Source of the DNA: Gryganskiella cystojenkinii
Taxonomy: Eukaryota; Mortierellomycota; Mortierellomycetes; Mortierellales; Mortierellaceae
DNA: 64,000 nucleotides
Direction of reading: 5' to 3'
Assembly (NCBI GenBank): GCA_015852425.1
Contig: JAAAIG010000037.1
Location: 28,959-92,958, forward strand
The notes under the pieces are model-generated. The model ran no database searches. It was not told the DNA's origin and worked only from the letters and a program-made list of their open reading frames with translations. Of the stretch, positions 10,592-23,073 are shown one piece after another (position 1 is the first letter of the stretch; each line of letters opens with the position of its first letter). The translations under genes were made by a program, and so were the position numbers.

Positions 10592-12919
10592 ATGAATGAA
10601 CAACTTCATAACCAGGGCCCTTCAATACGTAACGTGCTCGCCCATGCACTCGATCCCGTCTATCAAAAACCCTCTCAATGTCATCGGCAACCAAGGATAA
10701 GACGATACACACCGCCCCGCAATCACCATCGCGCTTCTCTTCCGACTCTTGCCCTCATCCTCATCCCGCTTTCTCTCCTCTCTTCTCAAACCCACGCTCA
10801 AATCAACCTCGGCTGTTACCTCTCTAATGTCTCACCCATGATCCAAGATCCCTCGACTGTTACTCTGCCCTCGGGTTTAACCTCTCCGGCCACAGATATC
10901 TACATGTCGCATGGAGCCTGCTTCGAACATTGTCACGCAGTCCATAGTCGATACGCTTATTTGCAAGAGGGGACACTCTGTTTTTGTTCTCAAGATCGGC
11001 CACCCGATGAAACAAAAGTAGCTGAAAGTCATTGCAACACACCCTGTGCAGGATATCCACTCGAGATGTGTGGATCTAGGTTGGCCGGATCGGATAGTGC
11101 AGATTCTGCGGTTTATGCGACCGTCATGTTGGTCCAAAATACGCTACCAGACATCAGTAATCAACCTCAGAACCCGGATCAGACAAAACGCGACAACAGC
11201 AATGTCGATCTCCCCATCGCCAAGATCACTGCAACAACTGAGGAACACGTTGAGCCGCATGCGAAAGGACAAAAAAAACAAAGCGGGAGTGAAGGTAAAG
11301 CTCTTTCGACTTTATTTTGAGGTTTAAAACGCGTTCCTTTATCTCTCTGTTCCTCTTTTACTGACCAGAGCGTGGTGTTTCTGTAACAGAGGCCGATGAC
11401 AACGGCAAAGACGACGGAGAAGACGATGGGGAAGACGACAGTACTGATAATGACGACGAAGATAATGAAGACGACGAAGACGACCTCGCAGACCACAGAT
11501 CCGGAAAGGCCTTGGCCGCTCATCCGGCAGAAGGTAATAATTTTGAGGTTTTGTCTTGCTCAAAGGGAACTAAACCCTTGACGCTCATCGTTCGATCCTT
11601 GTTATATAGGATCCTCCGAAAATATGTCGATCTCAAGTATCCCTGTAGCCTCTACAGCCGTCGCGGTCGCCTGCCTCTTGGGTGTTGGCGCATTTTTGGT
11701 CTACTTAGGTCGGAAACGAAAACGTGAGCGCGTCCGAGCTGCCTGGGTCGAATCCGTTTTTGGGCCTGGAACTCAAGGCGGAGGTGCAGACCAGGGAGTC
11801 GACCCTTTTGGTCGTCATCAATCGCAAGGACCACAACGGTATTCTTCTCGAGGTTATGGACGGACCCCTAGTCCCGACGATCTTGAATCCGTCTCTGATC
11901 TTCACAGTGAGATGATGATGATGGACAGGCGAGGATCGAGTCAATACAACAGCAACAACAGTCGACAGAGCTCTGTTGTACAAAACAACTTTTCACCGTC
12001 GGTTGTTGTACCGGCTCCAGTTCGCGATACACGAGGAGCATCATCCGCGGCTCGACGAGGCTACAGTTATCATCACCCTCGTGAACTCGAAAGTCCTCCG
12101 GATTTTATGCGTCGACAAGCGGGGTTTGCCCAGACCCCCAAAAGTCAGCAGCAGTCGCAGAAACACTACATGGAGTTCTTTGGTCAGAATGATGGTGAAG
12201 AGGATGCAGAGTTGACCCAGTTGGACGAGGACGAACTCGTACCAATAACCCCCGAAGCATCTTTGGGTCATCCTGCAGTCTCAGTGCCACGTCGTCCCGT
12301 CTCTGCTCTCGTGCACAAAGCGCCTTCTCCCGTGCATCCACTGGCATTCGCCGATCAAGCAAGGTCTTATCGGGCAATTCCTCAGTGCTCGCCCTTTGAC
12401 CAAGTGGAGAACAGCGACCCGTTCCATGACGCAACAACACCCGAGTCAAAATCAAGATCGCGACATCGACCGATCCCTTTCGAATATAGGCGAACTCAGG
12501 CTTTTGCGAACGATGAATCATTGCCAAGGTTCCCGACACATGTCCTCGAAGACAGTGACACCGCGAGTATTGACACTGAAGTGCCCGCATCACTACCAAG
12601 ACATGGTTCAGCGTCTCACAGTAATGGAGGAGGTATCGGTGTGATCAAGGAACAACTACGACGACTTTCCACACCCTACGTAAAGGCTATCCGTCAGGAA
12701 CAGGTGGGCGACGCGTCCGTCAAGTCCACAGGCGAGTACGATATCGAAGCGATCACTGAAGAACAGGGTCATGGAGTCATGAATCCCATGCCAGGACCTT
12801 CCCCAGCGTCTGAAAGGCGATCAAAAGCCAAGCATCGTCAAGTTCATTCCGGAAGTCTGGCTAGTTTCAGAGGATTGGATGATCAACCCCAGCTTCGAGT
12901 CATGAATCCTGACCATTAA
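10592..12919 (+). CDS. WSC-domain transmembrane cell-wall stress sensor
   Basis: Exons 10592-11294, 11390-11533 and 11610-12919 give 718 residues. A basic N-terminal segment of about 48 residues precedes a hydrophobic signal or signal-anchor (about 50-69). A WSC domain follows (about 72-165), with the expected cysteines in LGCYLSN, ACFEHC, LCFCS, CNTPCAGYP and EMCG. Exon 2 encodes an almost purely Asp/Glu tract. A membrane helix at about 293-315 is followed by RKRKRER and a 400-residue Ser/Pro-rich cytosolic tail. Order and topology match the Wsc1/Slg1-type sensors that feed Rho1 and the cell-wall integrity pathway, but the tail is much longer than in yeast. The start is uncertain: a downstream start would leave a conventional signal peptide. 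The acidic exon in place of the usual Ser/Thr-rich stalk is unusual. Confidence 0.8.
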
Positions 12920-13178
12920 AAAGGTTTCACCTTCGCATTTTTATGTCTTGTTCTTGTATTTCGCATATCGATAATTTCGCTATTGCATGTTCGTCTCGAA
13001 TGAAGGTATATATATTATTTGATGTGATTTATTACTAAATGATAGTAGATTCATTTCAACAAAAAAGAGTGGAGGGGAACAAAAAACAGGAGGAGAAAAA
13101 AAAAGTTGAATGCAGTTTTCTCCTCAATGGATATTTTGATGGTATTTTTTGGGGGTTGGGGGTTGCCTCGCCGTGCAT

Positions 13179-16100
13179 TTACAGACCATCCTTGGCATCG
13201 GTATGCTCGTCCGAGAACCGCTCAGCATCTTTGATACCTCTCTCTACATTGACCCACCAGATGATAAAGATTGGGATGACCATCATTACCAAGGGGAAGA
13301 CGAACCCCCAACGGGTATCGTTATGCTCAATAATCGCTCCGGTGATCAAAGGTCCCAACCAAGAAGAAGACTTGTCCGTGATACCATAAAGCGAGAAAAA
13401 CTCGGACTCTTTACCCTTGGGCAAAAGAGAAGCGTAAAGGACACGAGAGAACGACTGAGAGGCTCCCAGCATGAGACCAAAGTAGACCAGAAGCTAAAAA
13501 AGCGAAAGTGACAACAGTTATAACAATTAGCATGTAATTCATGGGAACGGGCAGAGAAACTAGCAGACAAGTAGATTAAATATCTAGGTTTGAGAAGACA
13601 ACTCACAGGCCAGATCTCAATTCTGTGGACGAGTCCAAAGATGCCAGAGAAACCAATCAAGACATAGATGGGGACCAACGCAAAGAAGAATGAAATCGTC
13701 AACAGGGTCTGTTGAGACGTCAACTTGAGTTTGCGCTGGATAAACAGCCACATGTAGGTTCCCAAGAGAGCCGAAAACGGGACAATGATCGCTCCGACCA
13801 TTAGTTCTGTATTGTTGAGCAAAAACTTTTTCTTGCCCATAAAGATCGCCAGCGAGATAATGGTCGAGGAACCGTCCGAGATGATGAACCAGGAGATCAA
13901 GTACTTGAAGGTCTCTTTGAGCGACTTTGCTTCGCGAAGGGTCTTGCCCACTACATAACATCAAAGGAACATGGTAGGTCAATACACGTACTTGATAAAC
14001 GAGTCAATTAACCAGCAACAGCGGAGCAAAAGTAAACTCACGGCGAATCCAGGAGTAAAAGAACAGGTTGACGTTGCCGCTGAGGGGAGTACCGGGCTGA
14101 GGGGGCATATATTTCATGGTAAAGAACGAGACACAGAACCACCAGAGACCCGCCAGGGCCATACCCAACTGCAAAGAATAAGTTGACTGATGCATTGCCA
14201 AGGCGATTCCTGCAGCAATGATCAAAAGAGAGACACCGGATCCGTAACCGACAGCCATCGAGTGGGACGACAAAGTGTTCGAGGTTTTGTCCTTGATGTA
14301 CTGATAATCTGCCCAGGTCTCTAATCCCTTGTTGACGTTGCGACGGACCTCAACCACATCCGCATGATCACGAGCCAGAGTGGGGATGAATGCATAATAA
14401 AGAACCCAAGAGGCACCAAAAGCGACGTTCGAGATGATCACAAGCACGCCAGCCAACCAGAACAAGCCTAATATGAGATCACAAATGCAGTCGTGAGCGA
14501 TCAGTGGGACCATCATTACCCATGGTATTTGTCAAAACACACGAATCGCTTCTACAACTCATTGACTTACTCTCAGAGCGGATGGCAGCAAACAAGATGG
14601 TGGCAATGGATCCGATGAAGGAAAAAGTCAAAAGGAATGTCTTGCGGCGGGCTATGAAATATCGAAATGACGAGAAACAGAGTTAAATATCTCGATCCTA
14701 GACTCCTTTTTTTCTCTCTCCTCCGCAGACATTCAGTGTTCCAGTCCATCAGGTCCATGTATTGAGGGTACATACTGCCATGATCAGCCAGGGCTCCCAT
14801 GCTGATGAAGACGAAAGCCTGCAAAAAGACCGAGACTGAGATACAGTAAAGTGAAAACGAGGCGGTGTCGAGCCAAAGACTTCCAACTTTGACTTCGCAC
14901 TAATTGTGTCATTGTGTAATAGAAGGAAGCAAAGCGACCGTTAGCCTTTGTCCATGAGGAATCAAATCCTGTCAGCTTAATTGTAAACGTAGGCCACAAG
15001 GTCGATCCTCTACCTTGTAATCGGTGATCGTCTACAGCATAAGAACGATAGTGTCACGGTTAGCTTTCCGTGTTTTAACACGCTAGACGGAGAGACCCGA
15101 GAAAATCTCCAATGGGCATAAACAAATCTTTTTGTACAACCACCCCAGACACACAAAAAAATAAAGTTTCTCTGCTGGATGGAAAAAACAAATGGTGTGA
15201 CAGAGGTTGCACTGAAGGATTCATGGTATTGCGGACGTGGCGCAAGGAAGGATTCCTGGCAGAGGCAAGGCCCAATATGCAGCCGCATGACAGTGTTCAG
15301 GACCCGTGGGAAGGATAGAGGGCAGAGAGAGAGGAGTCATTTGCTTACCGTATCACAACGCTTCGACCTGTCGTTCGTTTGCCATCCATATCCTGAGGAA
15401 AGGGCCTCGAGAACAATAGGGGCAAGGGCCGAAATACAAACGACAGAGTAAGGCTCGGCCTATGGTAACAAAGATTGCAAAATCGAACGATTATTTTCAT
15501 TGAATTAAACAAAAAGAAAAGGTTGATTGAGTTAGACTTTTTTAGAGTTGGTTTGTTAACATGTTTTGTGTACTGTCCGAATTTTGCTGTCAAAGCAAAA
15601 ACAAAGAGTGATTCGAACCGAGGTCTAGAAAGACGAAGATAGACAACTGCACTTACAGCGACGGCGTACGCGAGCCTGTGTGAAGGACGATCGGATAAAC
15701 AGCGTTTGTGGAGATATCAAGGTAAAAAGACCGCAGAAGGTTGAATCGGAACCAAAAGCAGACCGGATTGTCGCCCACGCGCGGCCAAAGAGAGGGAAGA
15801 AGGACGAGAGAGAAAAGGCAAGTCGAGTTAGACAAATAGTGTTTATGTAGAACGAGAGCACTCTCAAGATCATGGTTCGTATGAACGAATCAATCGATGA
15901 CCCCTCCTTCGAGTTCGAGTCCATATTCTTTTGGTTCGTCCGTCTCCTACTGCGCTCAACCCAGCTCGTTGGTTAACGAGTCGTCTGCTCAAAAATAACC
16001 CCCCACTTAGAAGAGCCGCTTTTGTGTGCACATGTGCAAATGTTGTGTACACCTACAGTGGTATCCAGGGGAGTCTAATCTCCCTATGTGATGCAATGTG

Positions 16101-16541
16101 CTCTTTCAACCCTTCTCCACTTTATGTTCTTTGGGAAACCCTCTCCAGTCTTTCTTTTCGGTCGAGTTTGTGGAGAGCATTTTCTTTCGTTTATGCGATT
16201 GAGCATCCGATCTGGGTCCGAGGAGAGAAAGGGAAAGTTTCTGTTTTGTTGCAAGGGACTGAGATCGGATCAAGGTTCAGTTCCGGTATTGGTCGAGATT
16301 CCATCATCTCAGTCAGGGCAGGAAGAAAAAAAGGAGGGAGGGGATTGAAAAAAAGCTCCTGTCTGGTCCCCCAAAAGAAAAAGAAGTACAGTACAGAGAA
16401 GAAGAGGACATACCATCCCTGGATCTCTCTCTTTGTGAGAACTCTCTCGCTATGGCTATGAAGAGAGTCAGTGTCGGCACGATTGAGAGCATCACGCTCG
16501 AGGTCGACCTTGTCCTTCAGCTCAAGGTCCTGGTGAGCCAT
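13179..16541 (-). CDS. ATG22: Atg22-like vacuolar amino-acid effluxer
   Basis: Nine exons give 521 residues: 16541-16414, 15675-15657, 15459-15349, 15031-15014, 14899-14776, 14651-14571, 14467-14042, 13950-13607 and 13493-13179. The start MAHQDLELK leads to REIQGWLAYAVAAEPY, the Atg22 N-terminal hallmark (GW..YA.A.EPY). The order CEVKVGSLWLDTASFSLY, then about twelve hydrophobic helices, then ASQSFSRVLYASLLPKGKESEFF near the C-terminus, is also characteristic. Atg22 is an MFS-like permease of the vacuole that releases amino acids after autophagic breakdown; its usual length is about 500-530 residues. Exons 2 (19 nt) and 4 (18 nt) are microexons. Exon 4 has a weaker GTAGAG donor and is the least certain part. 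The gene is convergent with the WSC gene. Confidence 0.88.
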
Positions 16542-17264
16542 TGTTCGTGTGGTTGTCTATGGAAAGGAAAGGCTGAGACGAGTGAAGGTAAAGTCGACAA
16601 TGAGGGAGAGAACAGAGTCGAGTCTGAATGTATTCTGTAACGGGGAGGGAGGACGTTAATGGAGAAGGAGGATGGAATGAGGGAAGGGTGGAGAGGGGTG
16701 TAATGAGGGGAGAGGAAATCAGCCAAAGAACAAAACAAAAAAAAAAAAAGAGTTAAAAAAAAAAATTCCCCTGAAAAAGAGCAAAAACAAGCTCTGGACC
16801 CAATCACAACCCCCTTCTGGTCCCTCGTGTAGGTGTTTGCCACCAAAATGGATCCCCTCTTTGTCCGTTGTCAGAGATCGTTTGGTGCTTTGATCTCTCC
16901 ATCCTGTCTCCTCGTGCTTGTGCTCAGTCCACGTTCTTCCCTCTATTCCCTCTCTTTCGCTCCGACAGTGCTTGCTTTTATTTTCGTTTCCTATTCAGAA
17001 TAACCCACTTTTCATTGTACAACCGGGGGTGTGAAATGGGACTGATTCTGGAATGGTTAGAAGAACTTGATGCTGCTCGCGTGTTTAGCGAGGCAATCAT
17101 GGTTGTGGAACTAGTCGTTTTCTTAGTTAGTGAGTTTGTCTTTGCAGACAGATCCGGGTATAATGTTATTAACAAGCGAGCGACCTTAAGGGATCGCGTG
17201 AGGATGAATCGAGAGCATCTTGCCAGGCTGGCTCGAGGGTGCAAACTGTCGCCATGCAGTTCCT
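16542..17264. other. Intergenic between ATG22 and RasGEF
   Basis: This is the promoter side of ATG22 and the 3' flank of the RasGEF gene. It contains A-rich runs near 16735-16770 and CT-rich stretches. ORFs here are short and unconvincing. No gene is called. Confidence 0.45.
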
Positions 17265-20200
17265 CTAGTCAATCTCACAGCTCTCTGCGAGTTCTCGTAA
17301 CCTTTCCTCTTTAAGAACTCGAAGCAAGAAACATTTCGAGTAAAGGATCGGATCCACTGTAAACGTGTACTTGCGAGGACGACGCTGGAATGCCAAGAAC
17401 CACTTGAGAGTCTTGGCTAAGGAATTCATATCGTTTAAAAAAAAAGTGGCGTGTCAATGTTTGACCATAGATGTCCTGGAATCAACACCTGCGTACTCCC
17501 ACTCATATGTAATTCGGTTTCTTACCGATCAACTGGAACTTGTGAAAATGGACCAAGAGTGTCCCAGTCGAGAGCAGATTCGGTAAATCGTTTGGTGACG
17601 CAGCAACCAATCCCGGGTTCTGACGACTCACGCAGCGAGGACCTCTCGACACCGTTCCTTCCTGCATTCTATTAGTTACTCCGCTCTCCACAGCATTAAG
17701 CTCGTGACTCAAAGTTGATGACGACACTTGCGGAGGCAAGAACCAAGAAGGCGAGACCGCAATATGTGTCAAGTCGAAGACAAAGAGGCCCAGAAATGGG
17801 ATACACCCTTGTTGATCAAATGGTGTCTGGTGCTGCAGGTACTTGCTATGACCCAGAGTATCTCCTTCGCCGCTAAAATGGCCCTGAGGGTACTCGAGTC
17901 CTGATACATATGATCCGCTTGGTGCCAAACTCGATGTCAATCCTGCGCTATCCAAGGCAGCCTGGAGACTGGAACGTTGACCACCCCGTATTTCTACCTC
18001 GGGCTCATTCTCGTTCACCCTATTCATTGCCTTTCGGAGTACGTTCCAGTTCCCGCAGGGTGAGATGAAATCCTGGAGATCTTGCAAGACATGCATCTCG
18101 TAGCTTCCAACACGAGACCATGTTCGACGGAGACCGCAGAGATGAGAGGACCCAAGACCCATGACCAACTGGATTAAAGAGTTGTAGTTTCGATATTGAT
18201 AGCATTTCTATAGTGGACGGGATCAATTATGTCAGCAAGATGCCAATCTAATAATTGTTGTGCACGATCAGTGGATCTCGGAACTCACCTGTGCAATCCT
18301 GATAAACTTCTCGATGACTCGCACGCGATCTTCAATCGGCTGGGTGCTGACGACTTCTGAGGCAACCCACATACAGAGCTAAAAGAGCCCCATAGAATAG
18401 CACGGAGGCATAGCAACACTGTTAGGTCAACATAATGACATCTGGAAGCATGTCAGCCATTCCCCACCTTTGGATCATCTCAGCTCTATTACCTTGTTGC
18501 TTCTTTCATTGCTTGCGTCTATGCCGCTCCGCTGATATTCTGTCTTGAACAAGTACCCGCTAATGGACGATTGACTCTTGGATCTCTTCTTCCGACCAGC
18601 CTTGGTCAACTCCAATTCCAAAAATTCCTCCCAGTTCACCTGCTCCAAGAAATGTTGTTCTAGCAAACAAAGTTGCTGGGCGATCGCCTGGGATCGATAG
18701 TATAGGATGAACGGTTTGTATGCGGGAACAGTCGTTACCGACGAGGGATGGCTGTCATGGTGGTTATCACTGTGAATGGACCAAGGGCTATACGGCCAAG
18801 CCGGTGAAGGTGGGATCGAACTCGGGAGTGGTGGAACCGGTGGCGGTTGGTTCTCCATTTCCAGAAATTCATGGACAGAGAGCTTGCTATTGTCATCATG
18901 TACATAGGTGGATTCTTTGCTGAGTCGGCTCGAGGGCAATGATGCTGATCCTGGATGCGGGTGATCGTTACTCTGGATTGATTCCATGCAAGGTATATGA
19001 AAGGGACAGTTCGGATTAGGGTGATACCCGACTGAGGTATTGGAATTAGATCTCGAATGGGACCTAGAATGACGACTGGTCAAATTCGAGAACTGGGCTA
19101 GAGTTGGTGACCTGTTCGGTGAGGTGGCTGTCCCCGAAATAGAGCTACTATTATTGCTGCTACCGAGAGTCAAAGAGGATTTCAATCGCTTGATGGATTT
19201 GTTGGATGGATGGTGGCCACTACCGACGCCAACATTTGACAAACCAGCAGTCGCTGTCGCTTCCTGTGAGAACACGCCCTGGGCTGCGACTGTGGAACGA
19301 AGGATCGGATGACTCCTCGCTGTGTTCAGTGCAGGATGATCGGCGATGCCTGTAAAAGTCGGGGTCCAGCAAACACACTGACGAGAATACGATTTCGTCT
19401 GTGCGTTCGTAGGGTTGACAAGCTGCTGAAACATGTCCTCACTCTTTTGTCGCAGCTTGTGAATGCCTAGAGTCATTTTAGCGGACCAAGTTGAGCTCCT
19501 GGCAGACTTGATCGAAGACGCCGAGAGTCGCCGTTCTCGCTCCACAAATGTACCGTCGCTCGTCTGTCGGGTCATGGGAGGAACTCGAGCGTCCTTTCCT
19601 CGCTTTGAATTCTATAAGATTCCAGTACAAGAGTGGCTGTGAGTAAATGTTATTCTACAATAGGGTTGAAGGGAAACCAAATGTTATCATTGCAATGCAG
19701 CGACATTACGGAAGGCTGAGACCCATCTGTCGCTGGCGCTAGTGGTCCAGCCATGGTTGATGCCCTAAGTCTTGCTTTGATTGGCGTCGCTGAAGACATC
19801 GAGTCGGAAATATCGCTCTTGGTAGACTTCACTACGGTCACTTCAGCCTCGCGCCAGATCCTCGCCACATCCAGGCTCTCCACAGCCACTTCGCTTTCGG
19901 GATCATGAAACTGTAGAGGATGGACACTATCGTCAGTTTTTTCTTCCTTTGGACTAGATTTCGCATCGTTTGAGGCTCTAGGATTTGGCTCTAAGGTCTT
20001 TTCAGCTGCAAGACTCTCCTCCGCCAAGGCTTTATAATGTCGCCTCTGCGCTTTGAAAAGCTCCATAAGACTCTTAATGATGCGTGCATCCCTGGTCGAG
20101 CCCTGCACTTTGGCGTTGAATCGCATCTCGTTCAGGAATAGGGCCATCTGGAACCTCAGAGACTTTGAAGTCAGGAAATCGTCTGCAAAGTGAGTTTTGA

Positions 20201-23073
20201 TCCAATGTCGAAGGACTGCGAATGTGCTAAAGGTGCATATGTTGATTTCGATTGAAAAATTAAATGTTATCGAGTCAGCTATAGCAGGACTCAAAATGCG
20301 GATCAATTCATGCAATCGATACGTAATGGCTTACCGAACACGCACTACACATCTCGATTCCGTGTCTTGCTCTAAAGCCCAGAGATAGCGTTGGATCAAG
20401 TACTTGCAAAGTTGAACCGGAGACATGAAGAGTCGATACGTGAGGAAGAAGTCGGTCATGAATCCGTTGTCTGTGTATTACGGAGAAGAACAGGGTTACC
20501 AAAAAGAAAGTTGGACGTTGAGTGAGGTTAGTCTTTGTGCGCGTGCTCGATCAAGCCTTATGCATTCACTTGACGACAGCAAAAAGATCAAGCTGTTTGC
20601 TACTGCCGTGTGGCTGCTTACCCAGACCATATTGGTGTGTCAGCTTTTCAATCACTTTGACGATCGACCCCGCGACAATTGGTCTCGATTCGTTGCCTCC
20701 AGAGACTGAGTCAGTTATTTGCTCGGTTTGCTGACCGTAGACAATACTACAATTCTCCTCGGCTTCCTCTGTAATATCAAACACACGTGCATCAATTTCC
20801 AAGAACGGTGGTGGTATCGGCGGTGCATCTAATGCTGTTGGTGTAGCTTCAGGACTCGGTATCCTGTCAGTTTTTGTCGATGCACGCTTTTTCTCCGATA
20901 CTTCCAATGGGTTGATCTCTGGTAGAGGGGCGGTCGAAATATAGTCCGATTGAGCAGGATTCGGATGGGAGAATTGGTGAGATATTGATAAATGTCTTGG
21001 ATCTTTGCCATAAGTACAAGAAGTTGGGAGCATGGTGCCGTCCAGATGTATGTTCGGGCTGCGTACGACCGGTGAATGTCGCTGGTGTGTCGAGTGTGAT
21101 TCTGTTACCATTGGGCGGAGGACATTACCAAGGGATACTCGCCTTGGTGTTATCCGGGAGGATGGATAGAGGCACCCAGTTGGAGACATATCAGCGCCGG
21201 CGTTCTTGATTGGATCGGAATGCTCCGAAAAGTTGCTGGATTCGATAGACTGCCAGGGAGAGATCTCTGTGCTGTCGAAAGCACGAAAAGGTGAAAACGG
21301 TGCTTGTTCGCCGTTGTATTCTGACTTTGGATTAATGAACAATCGCTCGCTGTTCCGCCGTCGCCCTCTTGACCGCGTTTCATGCTCAGTGAGGTAAAAT
21401 GGGTGAATAGTTTGGGTGAGCTCTTCGCCGTAAAATTGTGATGACCCTTGTTGTTGCACATAGCCGTTGTCGTGAGAAGATGATGCCGAATGATAGGAGT
21501 CTGTTGAGTCGCCAAAAGGGCTAGGGGGCGAGATATCAGCGTGACGAGCAGAACTATAAATTGAGAAAAAAGGGTTTCCTTGATTAGGAAATCCAAGCGA
21601 ACCAGCACACGAGGCCGATGGGCAAAGCGGCATAGACCTCTTTGTAAACTGACTAACCTCGAGCTTTGAGAGCTTGTCCAGTTCATATGGGTCTCGCATT
21701 GCGAAGTGGTGTCATCCATGTCTGATTCATCGCCACTCTCGGCAGCCAAATGTGACCCGCCTTCGTATTGTGCGTCCAGAGCTTGGTCCGTTGCGGTTCG
21801 TCCTGGGTTAGTAGGCCACGTATCATCTGCGGTGACTGTCACCCAGCCGAAGATCGTGGCGAGTGTGTGAAACTCCTTGGTGTTAGGCGCGACACAAGAG
21901 TTGTGTCTCCTCCGTACTCCATAATTGCTCCGTGATCGAAGCGGTGGAGGTGTTATAATGGTGCCGTCCATGTCTGGAAGAACTTCCAGGCGACTGATCT
22001 GTTTTGAAGGCGTCCGAACCTCCGAGCTGACCATTTCTGATTGCTGACGCATGACTGAACTTGAAGAGTGGCGAGGCGAGCCGACAGGAGTCTGCTCAGA
22101 AGAAATAGGGTCACAAACCGATCGAGAGCGCACGCGTTCCATTCTTCGAGGAGAAGAGAGGGAGAGAGAGAGAGTTTTCATGTTCAGCAAGTTGGTCAAA
22201 AGGACGATAAAAAAACATGTTTGATGATTGCTATCGCCAATTTTCGTTCTACCTTGGGGCGTGAAAGTCGACCATAGAGATGCTAAAGTCGTGCAAAAGG
22301 CCATTTTCTTCGTCGGTATCCGTCCCAGAGTTGAAGTCATCCTCCATTTGATACATACTTGTCCGCCTTGGTCCAGAGGTGATTGAGGGAACGAGATCGA
22401 GATGCTCTTCTAGTGTCTCCAAAAAGCTAAAATGAAGACTCGGTTGTTGTTGGTGATGATCAGATACTTTGTCAGGAGATTGTTCTTGAGGACGTAACTG
22501 CTGGTTCCAAGGGTCACGCAGAATCGGTTGTGGTAGTTGTTGATTATTGTTGTTCTTGTTGCTGCTGCTGCTGCTGAGGAGACTCCCGGTTCCAAAACCA
22601 GGCGGTGTGGGTGGCCGATGGGGGTGAGAGGAAGGATAGTAGCGGGTTGAATTTGTGCTGGTTGTTGGTGTTGTCGTTGATGTAGCACCAGGGGTGAGAG
22701 CAACAACTACTGGTGCGTCATCTTGCTTATGTCTTTGTTGCTGTTGCTGTTTGATACTGGTACGACGACGACCACTGTCCATGTGGCGGGTGTGCTCCCC
22801 GTTTGTGCTCTTCGTGTTTTTTGTGCTGGGGCTTCTGCTGGTGCTCTCGTCCAGACGAGAATTGCGTATCCGATTCCACTCATGATCCGTTTCTTGGCTG
22901 TTCTTTTGTTGTTGTTGTTGCAGTAGGTAATGTAGTTGTTCATGTTGCTCCTGAAGACGTTGTTGTTGCTGTGGCTGTTGGTGGTGGTCAACAGATACCC
23001 TGCGACGCGGTCGAGGCAGTGGACACGTGACTTGGTCTAGGGACATTTGCACAGAGGTTGCGTTGGATGTCAT
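17265..23073 (-). CDS. Ras guanine-nucleotide exchange factor (REM + CDC25)
   Basis: Nine exons keep one frame of 1661 residues: 23073-22253, 22143-21658, 21553-20622, 20470-20335, 20226-19659, 19611-18493, 18378-18289, 18207-17526 and 17416-17265. Residues 1-270 are low-complexity and Gln-rich. A long Ser/Pro-rich region follows. The RasGEF N-terminal (REM) domain starts near 730 (SIVKVIEKLTHQYGL, then FFLTYRLFMSPVQLCKYLI). The catalytic CDC25 domain begins near 1295 (LCLLEQHFLEQVNWEEFLELE), contains SLIQLVMGLGSSHLCGLRRTW, and ends with KTLKWFLAFQRRP and DPILYSKCFLLRVL. About 50 residues of Ser-rich linker interrupt the domain. It should activate a Ras-type GTPase at a membrane. One intron (19612-19658) is only 47 nt. 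The N-terminal start is the least certain part. Confidence 0.85.

Noticed and set aside
15605..15626. tRNA B-box-like word (GGTTCGAATC on the minus strand)
   Set aside because: The flanking bases do not form a T-arm stem and no A box or acceptor stem is found; the site lies in an ATG22 intron.
17430..17465. Acceptor upstream of DMNSLAKTLKWF in the last RasGEF exon
   Set aside because: No AG precedes that segment in range; the TTAG inside it gives the correct phase and the expected FHKFQLIAKTLKW reading.
20471..20621. Open frame continuing through QPHGSSKQLDLFAVVK in the RasGEF
   Set aside because: It ends in a stop; splicing at GTAAGC after YGL joins directly to the conserved FFLTYR block of the REM domain in the right phase.
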